Origin: Ctenosaura bakeri
Taxonomy: Eukaryota > Chordata > Lepidosauria > Squamata > Iguanidae
NCBI GenBank assembly: GCA_948474755.1
Contig: CAOLHI010000653.1
Span: 62,001-126,000, forward strand
Length of the DNA: 64,000 bases
Reading direction: 5' to 3'
Below are positions 12,881-24,793 of this stretch, piece after piece. Position 1 is the first letter of the stretch; every line of letters begins with the position of its first letter. A program made the translations under genes and the position numbers. The notes beneath the pieces are model-generated. The model made no database searches. It worked only from the letters and a program-made list of their open reading frames with translations, and was not told the origin of the DNA.

Positions 12881-13694
12881 TCTATGTCAGTGGCATAAAG
12901 AATCTACTTTGGGTTTTTGGACTGACTTTAAAGGAACCATCCAAACCGCGGAATCTGTTTTGAAGACAAGATTAAGAACCTTGGATAGTTCTTTAACCAT
13001 CAATCTATAACCAGAGCAAATGACCACTCCACTTCCATGGAAGCTACTTTTGGTAAAATGCTGCTGTTTAAGTTTAAAAATAAACATGGAAGAAAAAGCA
13101 GGAGATAGCCAGGAAAGGAAAGGAAAGATAAAAAAGAGGAGGACTAAGGTGTAGTATGAGATACTCTCCTTTGCTAACACCAGTGAAGAAGGGAGATCTT
13201 TATAGATCTGATCTCAAAATTGCCACCTTCTGACTCTTCTAAGTAGTTAGCAATCTGTTGTGAATTAACTGTAAGCTACTCCAGTAACCTTTTTGGCTAA
13301 AGGATGGGGAATATCTGTTGGTCTGAGACAGAGGAGGTTGCCACTTTAACTATAGTTTCATCAGAAGAAATTGGGTGGCAAGAATACTTAAACTTTCCAT
13401 CTACTACCTGTACTTGGGCCTTTACTGTATTTTTCTGAATAATTGACAACCATAACAAGAAAGAAGGGCATCCTAGTATCCTGGTAACTAAGATATCTGA
13501 ATACATTTTGGGTCTGAGAAGCTAGCGCTTCATGGATGCTAAAATTACTTTTCCAGATGGCCCTGATTTTTAAAAGTCCTTTTCCTGTCTTACAGATAAT
13601 GCTGCCAACTTAAGTATATGGTGGATTACACTAAGGATTTGTCACATTTATATCTAGACAGTTCTTCAAGGAATTCAGGCTATGATATGTGAAA

Positions 13695-13905
13695 CCCTTC
13701 CATTTTATGCTTGCAAGAATTCTGTGAGGTGGATTAGGGAGACAGATTATTTATTGTTCATTTGTTAACTTACTGGGTGTATAATCCACCTGTCTCCCCA
13801 AAATGAGATACAAGGTGGCAAGTCAGTAAGTGACTTGCCCATGGCTAACCAATGAGTTTCATGGCTGAAAGGATTTGAAAACAAATATCCTCAGTCAGAT
13901 ACTGT
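13695..13905 (-). mobile_element. MIR-like SINE interrupted by another repeat
   Basis: Antisense MIR-like pieces (gcaagaattctgtgaggtggattagggagacagatta and gtgacttgcccatggctaaccaatgagtttcatggctgaaaggatttgaa) flank roughly 13745-13815. That inner piece belongs to a different repeat (ttatttattgttcatt...aatgagatacaaggtgg), related to 23887-23945 and 54225-54300. Confidence 0.4.
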
Positions 13906-14594
13906 TTCTTAACTACAATGTTAGTGATGTGTCTGGGAAATTTTTCAGCTACTACCTCATATAATCCTCTCCCCTGCAAAAAAGGGAAAAAAAGGAAATG
14001 CTTTTTTTTAAATTTTTTTTTTTTAAGCATTTCAACTAGATCTGAAACCTATCAGATGTAGTGAGGGTAGTTTCCTGGCCTTAAGAATCTTGGTCTTAGT
14101 AAGGTCATTGCTTCCTGCCAGTTCTTGGGTATAAAACTAAATTATAAGACAAAATGCTACCTTGTGATAAGATTGCTGTTCTTGCTCCTACTAGGCTCTA
14201 TCCATTTTAATCATATATAACGAGGCCAATGGTGGATCTAGATTCCCTGATCTCTGTTCCATGGCAGCCCTCTAGTACCCTGAAGTACTGCACACATGGT
14301 GTGATCAGCTAGATTTTGGGATCTCCCAAAATCTAGTAATCTTCCATACATGCAGTTCTTTCTGTCCATAGAATTCTATCCTGCTTCTAAAACCTTTTTC
14401 TGTCTTGGACAGCAGAAAGGGCTGCCAAACAGTGCCTGATTATATAGGATAACAAAGAAATCAGTGGAAGATATATAAAACAACCCAGTAAGACTGGGCT
14501 CTTGACTGTCCTGAGAGATAGAGTTCAGTTAAATGATCTAATGGATTATTCATCTCCTAACTGGTGATCTTTTGGAAAGGAAGGCTGATTGTTC

Positions 14595-14745
14595 TCTTTC
14601 TTGTGATACAACTCTTTCCCACCTCCCTCCTATTTTATCTTCACAATAGTTCTGTGAGGTAGGCCAAACCAAAGTACAGTAAGAGGCCCAAAGCCGGCCA
14701 GAGGAAACCAGAACTAGGTTCTTCAACACTGGGCTCTACATCACT
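14595..14745 (-). mobile_element. MIR-like tRNA-derived SINE
   Basis: The antisense order is clear: attttatcttcacaatagttctgtgaggtaggcc ... agaggcccaaagccggcc ... gaaccta/ttcttcaacactgggctcta. On the minus strand this reads head, core and tail of a MIR-type SINE. Confidence 0.5.
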
Positions 14746-15799
14746 CTGAATCTGAATGGTACATACCATACTTGCGCTTGGCTCACAATAATTAAACAAT
14801 AATAGCTATTATTTCAGAAAGACCTGAAAATTAGTCACTCTGAAACTATTCTGTGTTACAATAGGAATAAAAGTAAAAAACAAAAACTAGAAGACAAATC
14901 TAAAAACCAGTCACATATATTAGTGTGTCAACAACTAGTGTGTCAGTAAGAGAAATTCTTTAAAAAACAGAAAGAGAGAGAAGAGAATCCACATATATGT
15001 CCTGATTTAATGAGTGTCATAGATAGGTAGCAATAAGGGGAAAAGATGAAGTCATTAAAGAATTGTTGCCTTAGTATAAAGTCATAGCTTACTGCGTATT
15101 CTTGGGTGTAAAACTAAATTTAGGAGGAGAGATGGTGATATGTTGAGGAATAGGCAACCAGAAGAAGATGAAGACCAAGGAAAAGAACAGATACTGCACA
15201 AGTGAGTCAGTTACACTCAGCTGCTTCCTCTCCCTGAAGAACACAGTGTACTGTCTAGGAAAGGTAGTGCAAACTTGCCTTTATCAATAGAATAAACTTC
15301 CCCTTTATCTGTCCTTGCAGGTTAGTAAATTATCATTTTGTTGAACTGTTTGTAGAAGTATGTGGCTTTGCGTGCTTGGACTTGTTTTGTTACAAACTCT
15401 TTTGAGTCTTTCCTTTCTTACTCCCCTAGAAAATAAAACTCCACCCTATGAATCTATTTTAAAACATGTTCTTTTTTAAGTTTAAAAAGAAAACACAGTG
15501 CTAACCATACACTAGGAATAACAGCATTGAGTCCTGGCCTGGAGTTGCACGCATGGTCTGGCAGTCAATTGCAGAGTGGAGCAAAGACAAGCAAATGTTT
15601 GTGTTCTGTTCCACCCAAGGCAGAAGATGGAAGAGTCCAAAACATTTGATATTATAATCTAGCATGCAGCCAGGTGCTGCACCAAGAGTTTAAACCTTGA
15701 AATCCTAATATAATTTTATTGATGTTAATATGTGTGAGAATTATAATGAATCAGTGAAAGGTATTCCCTATCACTTTAGAGGTATTCCTTGTATATTTG

Positions 15800-15970
15800 T
15801 AAAAATCTCTGCAACAGCCCTACGGTGCTGGCCAGTACTGTTCTCATATTGTGGTGGTGGAGGAAGAGGATAAGAGGGCTGGAGCTTTGAAACTGTAAGC
15901 CTGGTGGATTGCTTCAGCCAGTGAACTTATCAATGAGGTGGGATTTAAATCAGGTACATCTGAATTGCCG
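15800..15970 (-). mobile_element. MIR-like SINE relic
   Basis: gcaacagccctacggtgctggccagtactgttctcatattgtgg ... cagtgaacttatcaatgaggtgggatttaaatcagg follows the antisense MIR order. Confidence 0.4.
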
Positions 15971-18059
15971 TCGGTTTCTCAGGGTTTAGAAACTAGGTTG
16001 TCATATACTAGTAATGGGAAAACTGTATGTTTTGGACTGTAACAGTAGCCACACAGAATTAAAACTTTATGTATGTGTTCGTTTGTCCAGATCTGAGGAG
16101 CTAAACATTTAATCTGTTTGAAATGAGGTATGGGATTGCACAACAGCTACCTTGCCATTAATTCCACACGCATCTAGGGCTCTTTACAGAGTGGCATAAA
16201 CAAGACACAACTCTCAAGTATATTCCAGAGCTTGGAAAAGTTGGTGGGAGTTGTGAATGGAAACATCAGAAGGGACAAAGGTTCCCTGTCTCATCATAAG
16301 ACATTTCTCCTGTTGCCTAAAGATGAAGCCTTAATTTTGAACCACTATCTTTTTGAATAATTGAATGTACTGCTTCTTTTTAAAACAGAACCTCCCTCAA
16401 CAGGGGCCTGAATCTCTGTTCCCTAATGCCCTACATATATTTTAGGCTACAGTTCTCATCATCTCTGACCATTGGCCATACTGATTGGAGGGTAGTGGGA
16501 CCCACAGTTCAAAAGTATGGTCATTATATGGGAGGATGTGGTCATTTGAAGAGTTATTTTAGACTACACTTTTCAGCTAATGTGCTTATGTTGGCTGGGG
16601 ATTCTGGGAGCTGCATTCTAAAATAAAATCTACTTGGGGCAGAGGCCTGAATCTTATTCATGTTTCTCTGTAAAGTGCTCTATGAGGGATATGTGTGCAG
16701 AATTAATGTGACCATGCTTCATTTCAAATAGATCAAATGTTTAACTCCTTGTGGCTGAACAAATAAACACATGAAGCAAGGTTTAAATAAATTATTAGGA
16801 CGATGGAATCTGGAGAGAAGCTGTGATTAAAGGTGGAGTCTTTTTCTAGTCCCTTCAATGCCCTATTCCCATTACTCTTCCTCCAAGTACCTGATTCCCC
16901 CTATCTTCAGTTCCAACTTCCAAGTTTTCATTTGTGCCAAAAATACTAAGCAAACAAACACACACCCTATTCCTTCTCCAAATAACCTTCCTCAAAGACA
17001 CAATACATGCTTCAACATTATGTAGATAAGTGTTTATATTCACAAGCCAATATTTCTGGTGGCAGAACTCTTTTCTTCTTCTATTGGTAGAATTCTAGCA
17101 CCCATGACAACATCCATTGTTGATAAAACAACATCCTAGCAGAAAATATGGTATCATTTTCAGGGCAAAGTATGTAGCATATTTTTAGGCTATCTCAGCA
17201 TGGTTGAGGAGCTGAAACTGAGCACAGCCGGTACCATGGCACCAAGAAGATATATTTATGGGCTGTATGATTGGATACTGTGTGAAGATGGACAATCTGG
17301 ACTTGGGGCACTGTACTGTGCCTCATTTATCTCAATGATACATCAAACAAAGGATTTATGTTATCTGTAGCACCAGTAGTTGCTCAATAAATAGATCTAG
17401 ATGACAATGATTATTATTTTTTCCCCATTCCCTTTTCTTATCTTGTATTGTGTGGTCTTGTTCTAAACTGTTTCCAAGCTAAATGTTGGTGTTCAACTAA
17501 CAATTTTACATAAATGTATTCCACAAGCTTTCCAAGCTTTTACTAAAATAATAATAAAAAGACCCTCCTTGCCAGAAGGGATGCGTATGGTGTTTTCAAC
17601 GACTTAAAATGTTTTTTGTGATTGATTCAAGCCTAACAAAATATTTGAAATCTGTGAGATTGGACGAAGATGATGCAAAAATCAAATTAAAGTTATAAGG
17701 GGGGAAGAGGTCCTGTTGAAACATAACTTAAAAGGAAAGCAGTTCTGTTTTCCCAGAAGTGATGTGTATAATATTTCTGGCTTGGGAAGAAAGAGACAGA
17801 GTGTTGCTGCTTAGCCAAAACTTGGTACCAGCTTCCTCCATGCTGTTTTAGTTGAACAGTGTTGACATTTTAGCAAATCCTGTGGAAGCTGCTCTGAAGT
17901 AGAGGAGTTCTGCTGGTGTTTAAGGAGTTTTTTTTCTTTAAAAAAAACCTTTTTACAGTGAAATATCTGTTTTAATGTAGAGTCCATGTACCAGAAACAG
18001 AGTTCCAGCACAGTTGTATTTGATGACCAGTGGCATTCTTGGGTTTCACAACCTCTCAA

Positions 18060-18320
18060 TGTTCATTCTAAATTTCTGGAGGAGAATCAACTATTTTCTG
18101 AAACTTTGCAGCTTCTGTATTTTGTGCAGTCATTAAGCTAAGCGACTCTTGCATTGCTATGTAACCCATAGACAGCGGGAATAAAGGGTACAGTGTCTCC
18201 TTGCTTTTAGAGCAAATAAATCTTGTTAACCTCGGATTCCTCTGCTCCATAAAGCTCACCATAGCAAAGAAATGGAATAAGTTTTAAAATAACTTGAAGC
18301 AATTCTTGCTCTGGAACGTG
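18060..18320. promoter_or_regulatory. Repeat-free intronic segment, enhancer candidate
   Basis: No repeat family or coding motif is recognised here. Included only as a candidate for cross-species comparison. Confidence 0.18.
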
Positions 18321-19081
18321 GGCCAAATTTTTCTCTCAGCTAAATGACTGAGAAGTATGTGGAAATGTGTGAGAGCGATACTGCCAAAGCATGTTTTCCT
18401 GCTCTATCACACAATTCTTCATTGCTCCCATACTTTATGTTTACCTTTCAAGCGCACAGAATTGAGAGGATAGAATACTGTTGCTTTCTAAAACGTGGTG
18501 GCACGTGCATCTGTTGTTCATTGGATCCTGTTGTGGAGTTAACCCCATTTAGATACTCGATATTTCTTCCTCTTCCTGAGTACAAAAGTAATTCTGCACG
18601 TTGTAGTAATTGGGAGTCTGTATGTCCTACATTTTGAACCTTTGAAACAATCACTTAGCCCTCTGCCTCTTTTTTTGTGTAGTTTCAGCGTCATGGCAGG
18701 CCTGGTTTTTCTGCTGGGCAAGTTGAGGTGGTAGCCTTAAGCAGTGATTTTGGGTATAATGAAAGAGTCGCTTATTATTCATTTCATTTATTTCCAGCAT
18801 CCAGAAGGGATAAGAGATTGGCTTTTCTGCCAAATCAGCTTTATCAACCTTGATACCATGTGTTGTGTCTAGGAGGATGAGTTGTCATATGCTAAGGCTG
18901 GCCCTAGCAGTAGGCAGTGGTGTTTTTTTTTGGAAGAATTCTCTCTTGTTCATGTTCCCTGAGGCCTTGCCTGTAGTCCTTCAGTTTTATAATTTATAAT
19001 CATCAGCACAATTATAAAACCTATGTATCTTCACGGGTTTGAACTGTATAGCAGGAATTTCTTTCAAAACTGAAGTTTGTA

Positions 19082-19546
19082 CAGTCAGCACTCCACATTT
19101 GTAGGTTTAACATTATGGATTTGATCATTTGTCAGTTTCTCAGCCCAAACTCTGTTTTTCCAGAGGCACCTACTCTCTCAGTGGCCATGATCAGGCTGTG
19201 CAGCCCTTTAAAGACCTACTTCTGATCCTCCTCTTCCTCCTCCACCAGCTGTTGCCTGGCCAACTAGGGATGCCTTGCACCCCAGTTTCTCAGTGTCACA
19301 AACTCTCTCCCGATGCCCCTCCACACTCAAGGAATGAGATAGACAAGGAAGTATAGGGCCACCATCCCAACCCACCCATTTACCCTCTCCCTTCCCTGGC
19401 CTGGTTTAGACCCTGGATGCCCACTATCCCCACCATGCTCTAGTCCCTTTCCCACAGACACACACACACACATTTTGATCTTTGTGGTTTTTCTACTTTT
19501 GTGATGGTCCTGAGCCCCTAGCTCCAGCAAATGTGGAGGGCCTTTA
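19082..19546 (+). mobile_element. pogo/Tigger-like MITE, copy 1
   Basis: The element begins CAGTCAGCACTCCACATTTG after a TA (19080-19081) and ends near a complementary caaatgtggagggcc. It aligns along its length with 39702-40165 (shared blocks catgcagccctttaaagacctac, cccgatgcccc, gaagtatagggccaccat, cacattttgat). It has no coding capacity; a frame here is incidental. Confidence 0.65.
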
Positions 19547-19726
19547 TGATAAGATCAGCCTTATGATAATCCCCTTGAAGATAATGTAACATAACATATT
19601 GTAATGTAACATAATGTAACTAATAACACTCCAAGAAATAGCCATGTTAGTCCCTTGTACCATAAAAAGGATGAAGGGACAGGGACTACAAAAAGAAAAA
19701 GAAATGTGGCAACACCTTTGAAACTA

Positions 19727-19951
19727 ACTAGATTTTATTTTAGCACGAGTTTTTGTGGATATAAACCCACTTCTTCAGATGCAGTACTGACCAGTATTGA
19801 GGCCACTTAATCTTTATGGATCCTATTACATTCTGTCCCACTCCCACAATTATATAATATGCTTTATATCTGAGGCCTTAATAATAGTTGGTACTGTATC
19901 TGAAGAAGCGGATTTATACCCACAAAGGCTCATGCTAAGATAAAGACTAGT
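19727..19951. mobile_element. Palindromic MITE ('cacgaaagctcatgc' family)
   Basis: Two 61-bp arms (19727-19787 and 19891-19951) are inverted copies of actag-tttat-ttagca-gag-tttgtggatataaacccacttcttcagat. The loop is about 100 bp. The family is common in reptile genomes; its superfamily is unclear to me. Confidence 0.75.
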
Positions 19952-20721
19952 AAAATCATTATCTCTGTCTGTAATTAGTGGTGTTTGCTTGTTCTTTTTT
20001 CCCATTAGTGGAGAGAGGGGGAAGCTAAAATGGTTTCTTGGGGCATTTTGATATATGTCTCAGTGTTACTTTATTTAGAATTGTTGGAAAGGAACTCCAG
20101 TGAGTGATGTGTGTAAAAGTGCAACACGTTTGAGTTGGTTAAAAATTATTTTCCAGTGTTAATGATAATAAATAGCTTTTTGGTAGTTTATAATGATCAA
20201 GGATGATGTTACAATATGTCTGCTTGCTTGCTTGCTTTTTTTTAGAAACACTCCAAGTTACTTTGAAGTAACCTCAATCACAGTACCTGGTAATCAATGT
20301 CCAAACTATCTCTGTTGTAGGAGGGGAAATCCAGAGGGGCATTTTCTGGAACTCTGTGCCCTCAATGTCCACCCACTTGGCTATAAGTCTGTAAATACTG
20401 TGAAAAAATTACAGTATTTCAGGTTTAAATAATTTATTATTTAAAATAATTTGTTATTTAAAACACCTCAAATGACTAGCCCTACTATTCTATTTTAGAG
20501 TAGGAAAAAACATAACACAAATATTCCTCCTTCCCCAAAATATTTTTGAAAATGTTTGCTAGAATGGGAGGAAACCTGGAAACAGGGGGAAAAAATGTCC
20601 CCCTTGAGAGTATTCATTTTGCTGCAAGAAAAGATTTTTCCATGATATATTTTGATTGGTATTTACCATAATAAGGTGGAAAAAAATGCATTCTTGGTTG
20701 TTTTCAGTTTTTAGGCTTGAA

Positions 20722-20800
20722 TCTTTTACAGGCTTACCTGTAAGTAAGCCCCACTGAATCCAATCATGCTTATTTCTAAGTAAACACATGAAATTGCAGT
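20722..20800. repeat. 'taagtaagccccactgaat' repeat copy
   Basis: aggcttacctgtaagtaagccccactgaatccaatcatgcttatttctaagtaaac shows the two inverted arms of the family noted at 1880. Confidence 0.5.
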
Positions 20801-21511
20801 GTTAGAAATTCAGATCAGTCAAAACTGATTTCTCAGTAGATTTTATAGGGTTTTTTGCCCCCATAGAAAGCAGCTAGCACAGTTTGGATTACCCATTTGT
20901 GGCTGCTTCTGTGATTACATGGCATTGTAAAATAATTTCAGGAACGTGCTCATATTCTTTGGTATATTGGTAAGGAGAAAGGATGGGAAGAAATAGGAGC
21001 TTGAAGTCACAGTGGTGCAATAAGTATTTAAGAGGTACAGTAGCACAGTTGTTTCCAACAGACACTGCCTGGTAAGAAGCAATTCTTCACTGATTGGGTT
21101 AATCAGAGCCTGACCGTGGAGATCCACAGCAAAATTACCTCCACAGGACAGTGCCTCAGTCAGAGACCTGGGGTGGGAGTCTCAGCAGATGGGTCCTCCT
21201 TAGTCTTAAATGCTGCAATTCTGCATCTAAAGATGTTTATGTTTAAAAGTCAGAAAGTAAACATACCTCTGCTATAAAAAGTTTAAGAAAACACTACTGT
21301 GGCCTTACAAAATGCTGTAAGAGTTCTTTCCTGTCCGAAAGGAACCTGGACAATGTTGCTAACTTATTTGAAGTGTTGTTGTACTTAACTGTTCTGTAAG
21401 AAGGCAAATCAACAGATCTTGCTGAAACAGATTTTCAAGCAACGTTATATAGATTAATTGTGTTTTATGTGGCAGTATGTGTCACTGTTGTAAGGATGTA
21501 ACCATATCAGA

Positions 21512-22729
21512 CAGTCCTCCCTCCATATTTGCAGACTTGACCTTTGTGAATTTGATTATTCATGAGGCACATGCTTGCCTCTCCCTTTCATTTTCCTCCT
21601 CTTACCCCTCACATTTTTCACCCCAGACTTGCAAAGCTTCAGTTTTAAATAGAGCTTTTTCTCTTTTGGGTGAGCAAAGCCCCCTCCCGTTGTTGAAGGT
21701 GTGGCCTCTCTTAAGATTTACATTAAATTTAAATTTAAGAGAAAACTATTATAAAATGTTGCATAGATGGTATATGATGACAGAGAGATTACAAAAAATT
21801 ATAAAGAATGGAAATTCAAAATGCTGGAAGTGCAGAGAAAAAAAGGGAACATTTTATCATTTTATCATATGTAAAAAGGCAAAGAAATTTTGAAAAGAAA
21901 TACATGACGAAATTCAAAAAATATTCAAAATGAATTTTGAAATGACACCTGAATTATATTTATTGAATATAATATAATAAATATAATAAAACCAAAGGTG
22001 GAAATTAGAAAGCATAAAAAATAATGTTATATTTAGTTACAGTAGCTAGATTAACATATGCTCAACATTGGAAACAAGATATTAAAATAAATTTAAATGA
22101 GTGGAAATTAAAGATTATGGATATGATGAAGATGGAAAAATTGTCAAATGTATTAAAGAACAAATCCATTCAACAATTTTATAGGGAATGGAGCAAAATA
22201 AAAGAGTGGCTACAGTTGTAAAGCTAATGATTACAATGATATAATTTGATAAAAAATGGTAAAAATGTATTGACTGGTTAAAAGATAAATTATGACTGTT
22301 ACGCCAGAGATTCTATGTATAGTGGATTGGACTCCTTGTATTGTATTGTATTGTATTTTTTGTTTGATTCAGCTGGGCAAAACTGAAGAAGAAAACTTGT
22401 TATGGGAGTTGGAGGGGGAACATTTAGAAGAAACGTCCCCATTTTATACTTTCTTTTAGAAATTTTAATAAAAATATTTTAAAAAGAAAGAAAGAAAGAA
22501 AATGTGGCCTCTCTGCCATATGGTTGCGCATTTTGCTCTGTATTGTCTACTGATTTCTCAAGATGACTGCCAGAAGTAATTAGAACTCCAGAACTCCCCT
22601 TAGACAGAGAAAAGTACCAGTAAGCCTTTTAGGTTGTTTCTTTCTCCCCTGCCCCCCTGCACCCAATGTAGGGCCAGAGGCAGAGAAATGGGAGGGGCCC
22701 TTACCCTTGCAAATATGGAGTGTCTACTG
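21512..22729 (+). mobile_element. pogo/Tigger-like MITE, copy 2, split by L1
   Basis: The left end CAGTCCTCCCTCCATATTTGCAGA and the right end aaatatggagtgtctactg are inverted. TA follows the right end at 22730-22731. The left half is 21512-21711 and the right half 22515-22729; the interruption is the L1 at 21712-22502. It is the same family as 19082 and 39702. Confidence 0.65.
21712..22502 (+). mobile_element. 5'-truncated L1 (ORF2 C-terminus and 3' end)
   Basis: The plus strand encodes recognisable pieces of the L1 ORF2 C-terminal region: NYYKMLHRWYMMTERL, the Cys-rich CWKCREKKGTFYHF, then after a frameshift and stops RLTYAQHWKQDIKI and an EW-containing end with a stop at about 22221. A 3'UTR follows, ending aattttaataaaaatatttt and a (GAAA)n/A-rich tail at 22481-22502. 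Exact 12-bp direct repeats TGTGGCCTCTCT (21700-21711 and 22503-22514) flank it. It is a typical truncated insertion by target-primed reverse transcription, now inactive. Confidence 0.88.
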
Positions 22730-23347
22730 TAAATGAGTATAGTTGTTGAAATATATTAGATGGTCTCTTTGATGTTTGGTTCTAAGATGCTAGCTGCAGT
22801 TGCTCCATAAATGGACATTGGGTACTTGTTGAATGTCACAGAGTCTAGGAAACCATTCTGAGCAGCTGTCATATACAGCAAGACAATAATTTAGAGAAAT
22901 CACGCAAGACAGAGAGATCTAGGACAATAGGATTCTTTACTGTTGTACTGCATAAGTTGTTTTCCATCTCTCCACAAGACCCTCTTCAATATTCACATCT
23001 GCTGTTGGTTTCTTTTTCCTTTTGCCCCAGTTCCCTAACCACACATTGCTGTGTGCAAGTCCCATTGAACAATATTGGATATTCTTCAGAGAAAATGCAC
23101 ACAAGAGTATGCTGTGAATATGTCAGTACATTTCTGCATATCCATTGCCTAGCATCCTTTCCCCCATTCTTCTCTTCCACTTTCGTTGTCTCCTTTCCCT
23201 GTGTTGAAGTTAAGATTGCAAGCTCTGTAGGATAGGGGTCTGTCCCATCTGTTTTTCTCTACAGATGAATAGGTTGGTATGGCATATTTTTTATGTGTGC
23301 CTATGTACACTTATGCTCTACATAGATTGTGATTAGAAGCATAAGAA

Positions 23348-23450
23348 TCTGTTCTATACCAAGTCAGCTATGTTGCTGTCTAGAGTTTCCAGCCTGGGTC
23401 TTTCCCAATCTAACATTAAGATGTTGGAGATTGAATCTGGTGTATTTGCA
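23348..23450. mobile_element. Diverged squamate SINE fragment
   Basis: ctataccaagtcagctatgttgctgtctagagtttcc ... gtctttcccaatctaac...gagattgaatctggtg resembles a common reptile repeat with accaagtcaga and gggatcgaacctggg blocks. Recognition is from memory and weak. Confidence 0.35.
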
Positions 23451-23886
23451 TGTTAAATTGAAGGGGCAGAGAAAGTGGCATATGTAAGTAGTCATGGAGC
23501 AGTGATGGAGGATGGTTCTTCAGTAAAAGTAAGCCAGTGTCTTGATGCATTGAACTAGACAGAGTGCTGTGTATGTGCACTCTTAAGTGATGAGAAACAG
23601 CATTCACTCAAACGGGGTAAGAGGAAATGAACCTGCTTCTGGGATATTCTGCTGTAGACTCCAAGTGGGGCTCACCCAGGACGGCATGTTAATTCAAAAC
23701 ATTTCCTCTGGCTAGAAAGCTACTATGTTAGGTTCTAGCCTAGCTTTTTCATTCCCTTCTTGATGATTTTTTTTTTTTTGTGAAGGGGGAATTGTTTGTC
23801 TAGATGTGATATTCACTATCACGCGAGCCTCCCACCTGCAAACTATAATGGTATAGCCTAGAAGGAGATTCACCACCACAGTATAC

Positions 23887-23950
23887 TATCATTATTTATA
23901 TCCTACCTTTTCCCAAGATTCGGACTCAAGGTGGCTTACATAATAAATTG
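23887..23950. repeat. Interspersed repeat 'ttatatcctaccttttcccaa'
   Basis: The segment tatcattatttatatcctaccttttcccaagattcggactcaaggtggcttac recurs in diverged form at 13745-13815, 54225-54300 and 54625-54700. It may be a LINE 3' end. Confidence 0.45.
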
Positions 23951-24760
23951 ATTGCAATTAAAAACATAGAAAAAGCAACACTGAAACTGAATTAAACTAG
24001 GAAGCATATTAAAAACAGAGTAACTCATATACTGCTTGTATTATACCTGGCATGATAGTCACTTAACTTACAGAGATTCTGAGAATCATGACAGATAAGC
24101 ATTTCAAGAGAATGTTTGTGGGACGCTGTGTCTTTACTATGCAACAGTAAGCTACAGATATTGTCCTCCCAGTGTATCTTTATATGGATGGTGTTTAGCC
24201 ACAGTAGTTTCTCAATTCTCAATGAATGGCCTCATTCGTACTTATGAGGAAAATCTTTTTCCCTGGCCCAGCTTTCTATGAATACTCTTCTCATCAACAT
24301 AGTTATGAATTTTATAGGTATGCTTAAAATATCCCACTTAGGATACTAAATTAAATGACCGTATATTTAGCTATCTGTGACAACATGTTCCAAACTGACT
24401 GTGTGAAGCTCTGCAATTAAATCTATATTGGGCACTTACATAAATCTGTGGTCAAAATTTCAGAGGTGTTAAGTATCGTATGTTCCAGTTGAAGTCACTG
24501 GGAATTTCAGGTACTTGTCACCTCAAAATAGCTGCCTCATTATGCTGCTAACTCTAAGCCACCAATCTGAAACATTTTGGGTGTGATTCTCAGAAAAATA
24601 CACTTTATGCATTGGCCACATCAGTCAGACAACCGGGCTTTAATCTATTACTGCATCATCAGTTTGTCTTCCTGAGAACATTTTCAACTTCCAATATATC
24701 CAAACAAGTCGCTAGAAATTTTAGAAGTCATAAAATGCACAAAGGCCTTTGAGTGATATG

Positions 24761-24761
<1 letters not shown>

Positions 24762-24792
<31 letters not shown>
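24762..24792. repeat. (GT)n microsatellite
   Basis: About 15 uninterrupted GT units. Confidence 0.97.

Positions 24793-24793
<1 letters not shown>

Noticed and set aside
13985..14035. Hairpin gaaatgctt...aagcatttc around a T-rich loop
   Set aside because: The stem is only about nine bases with a low-complexity loop; expected by chance in AT-rich DNA.
21477..21893. 138-residue plus-strand open frame
   Set aside because: A chimera of the left half of a pogo-like MITE and an L1 ORF2 fragment; not a gene.
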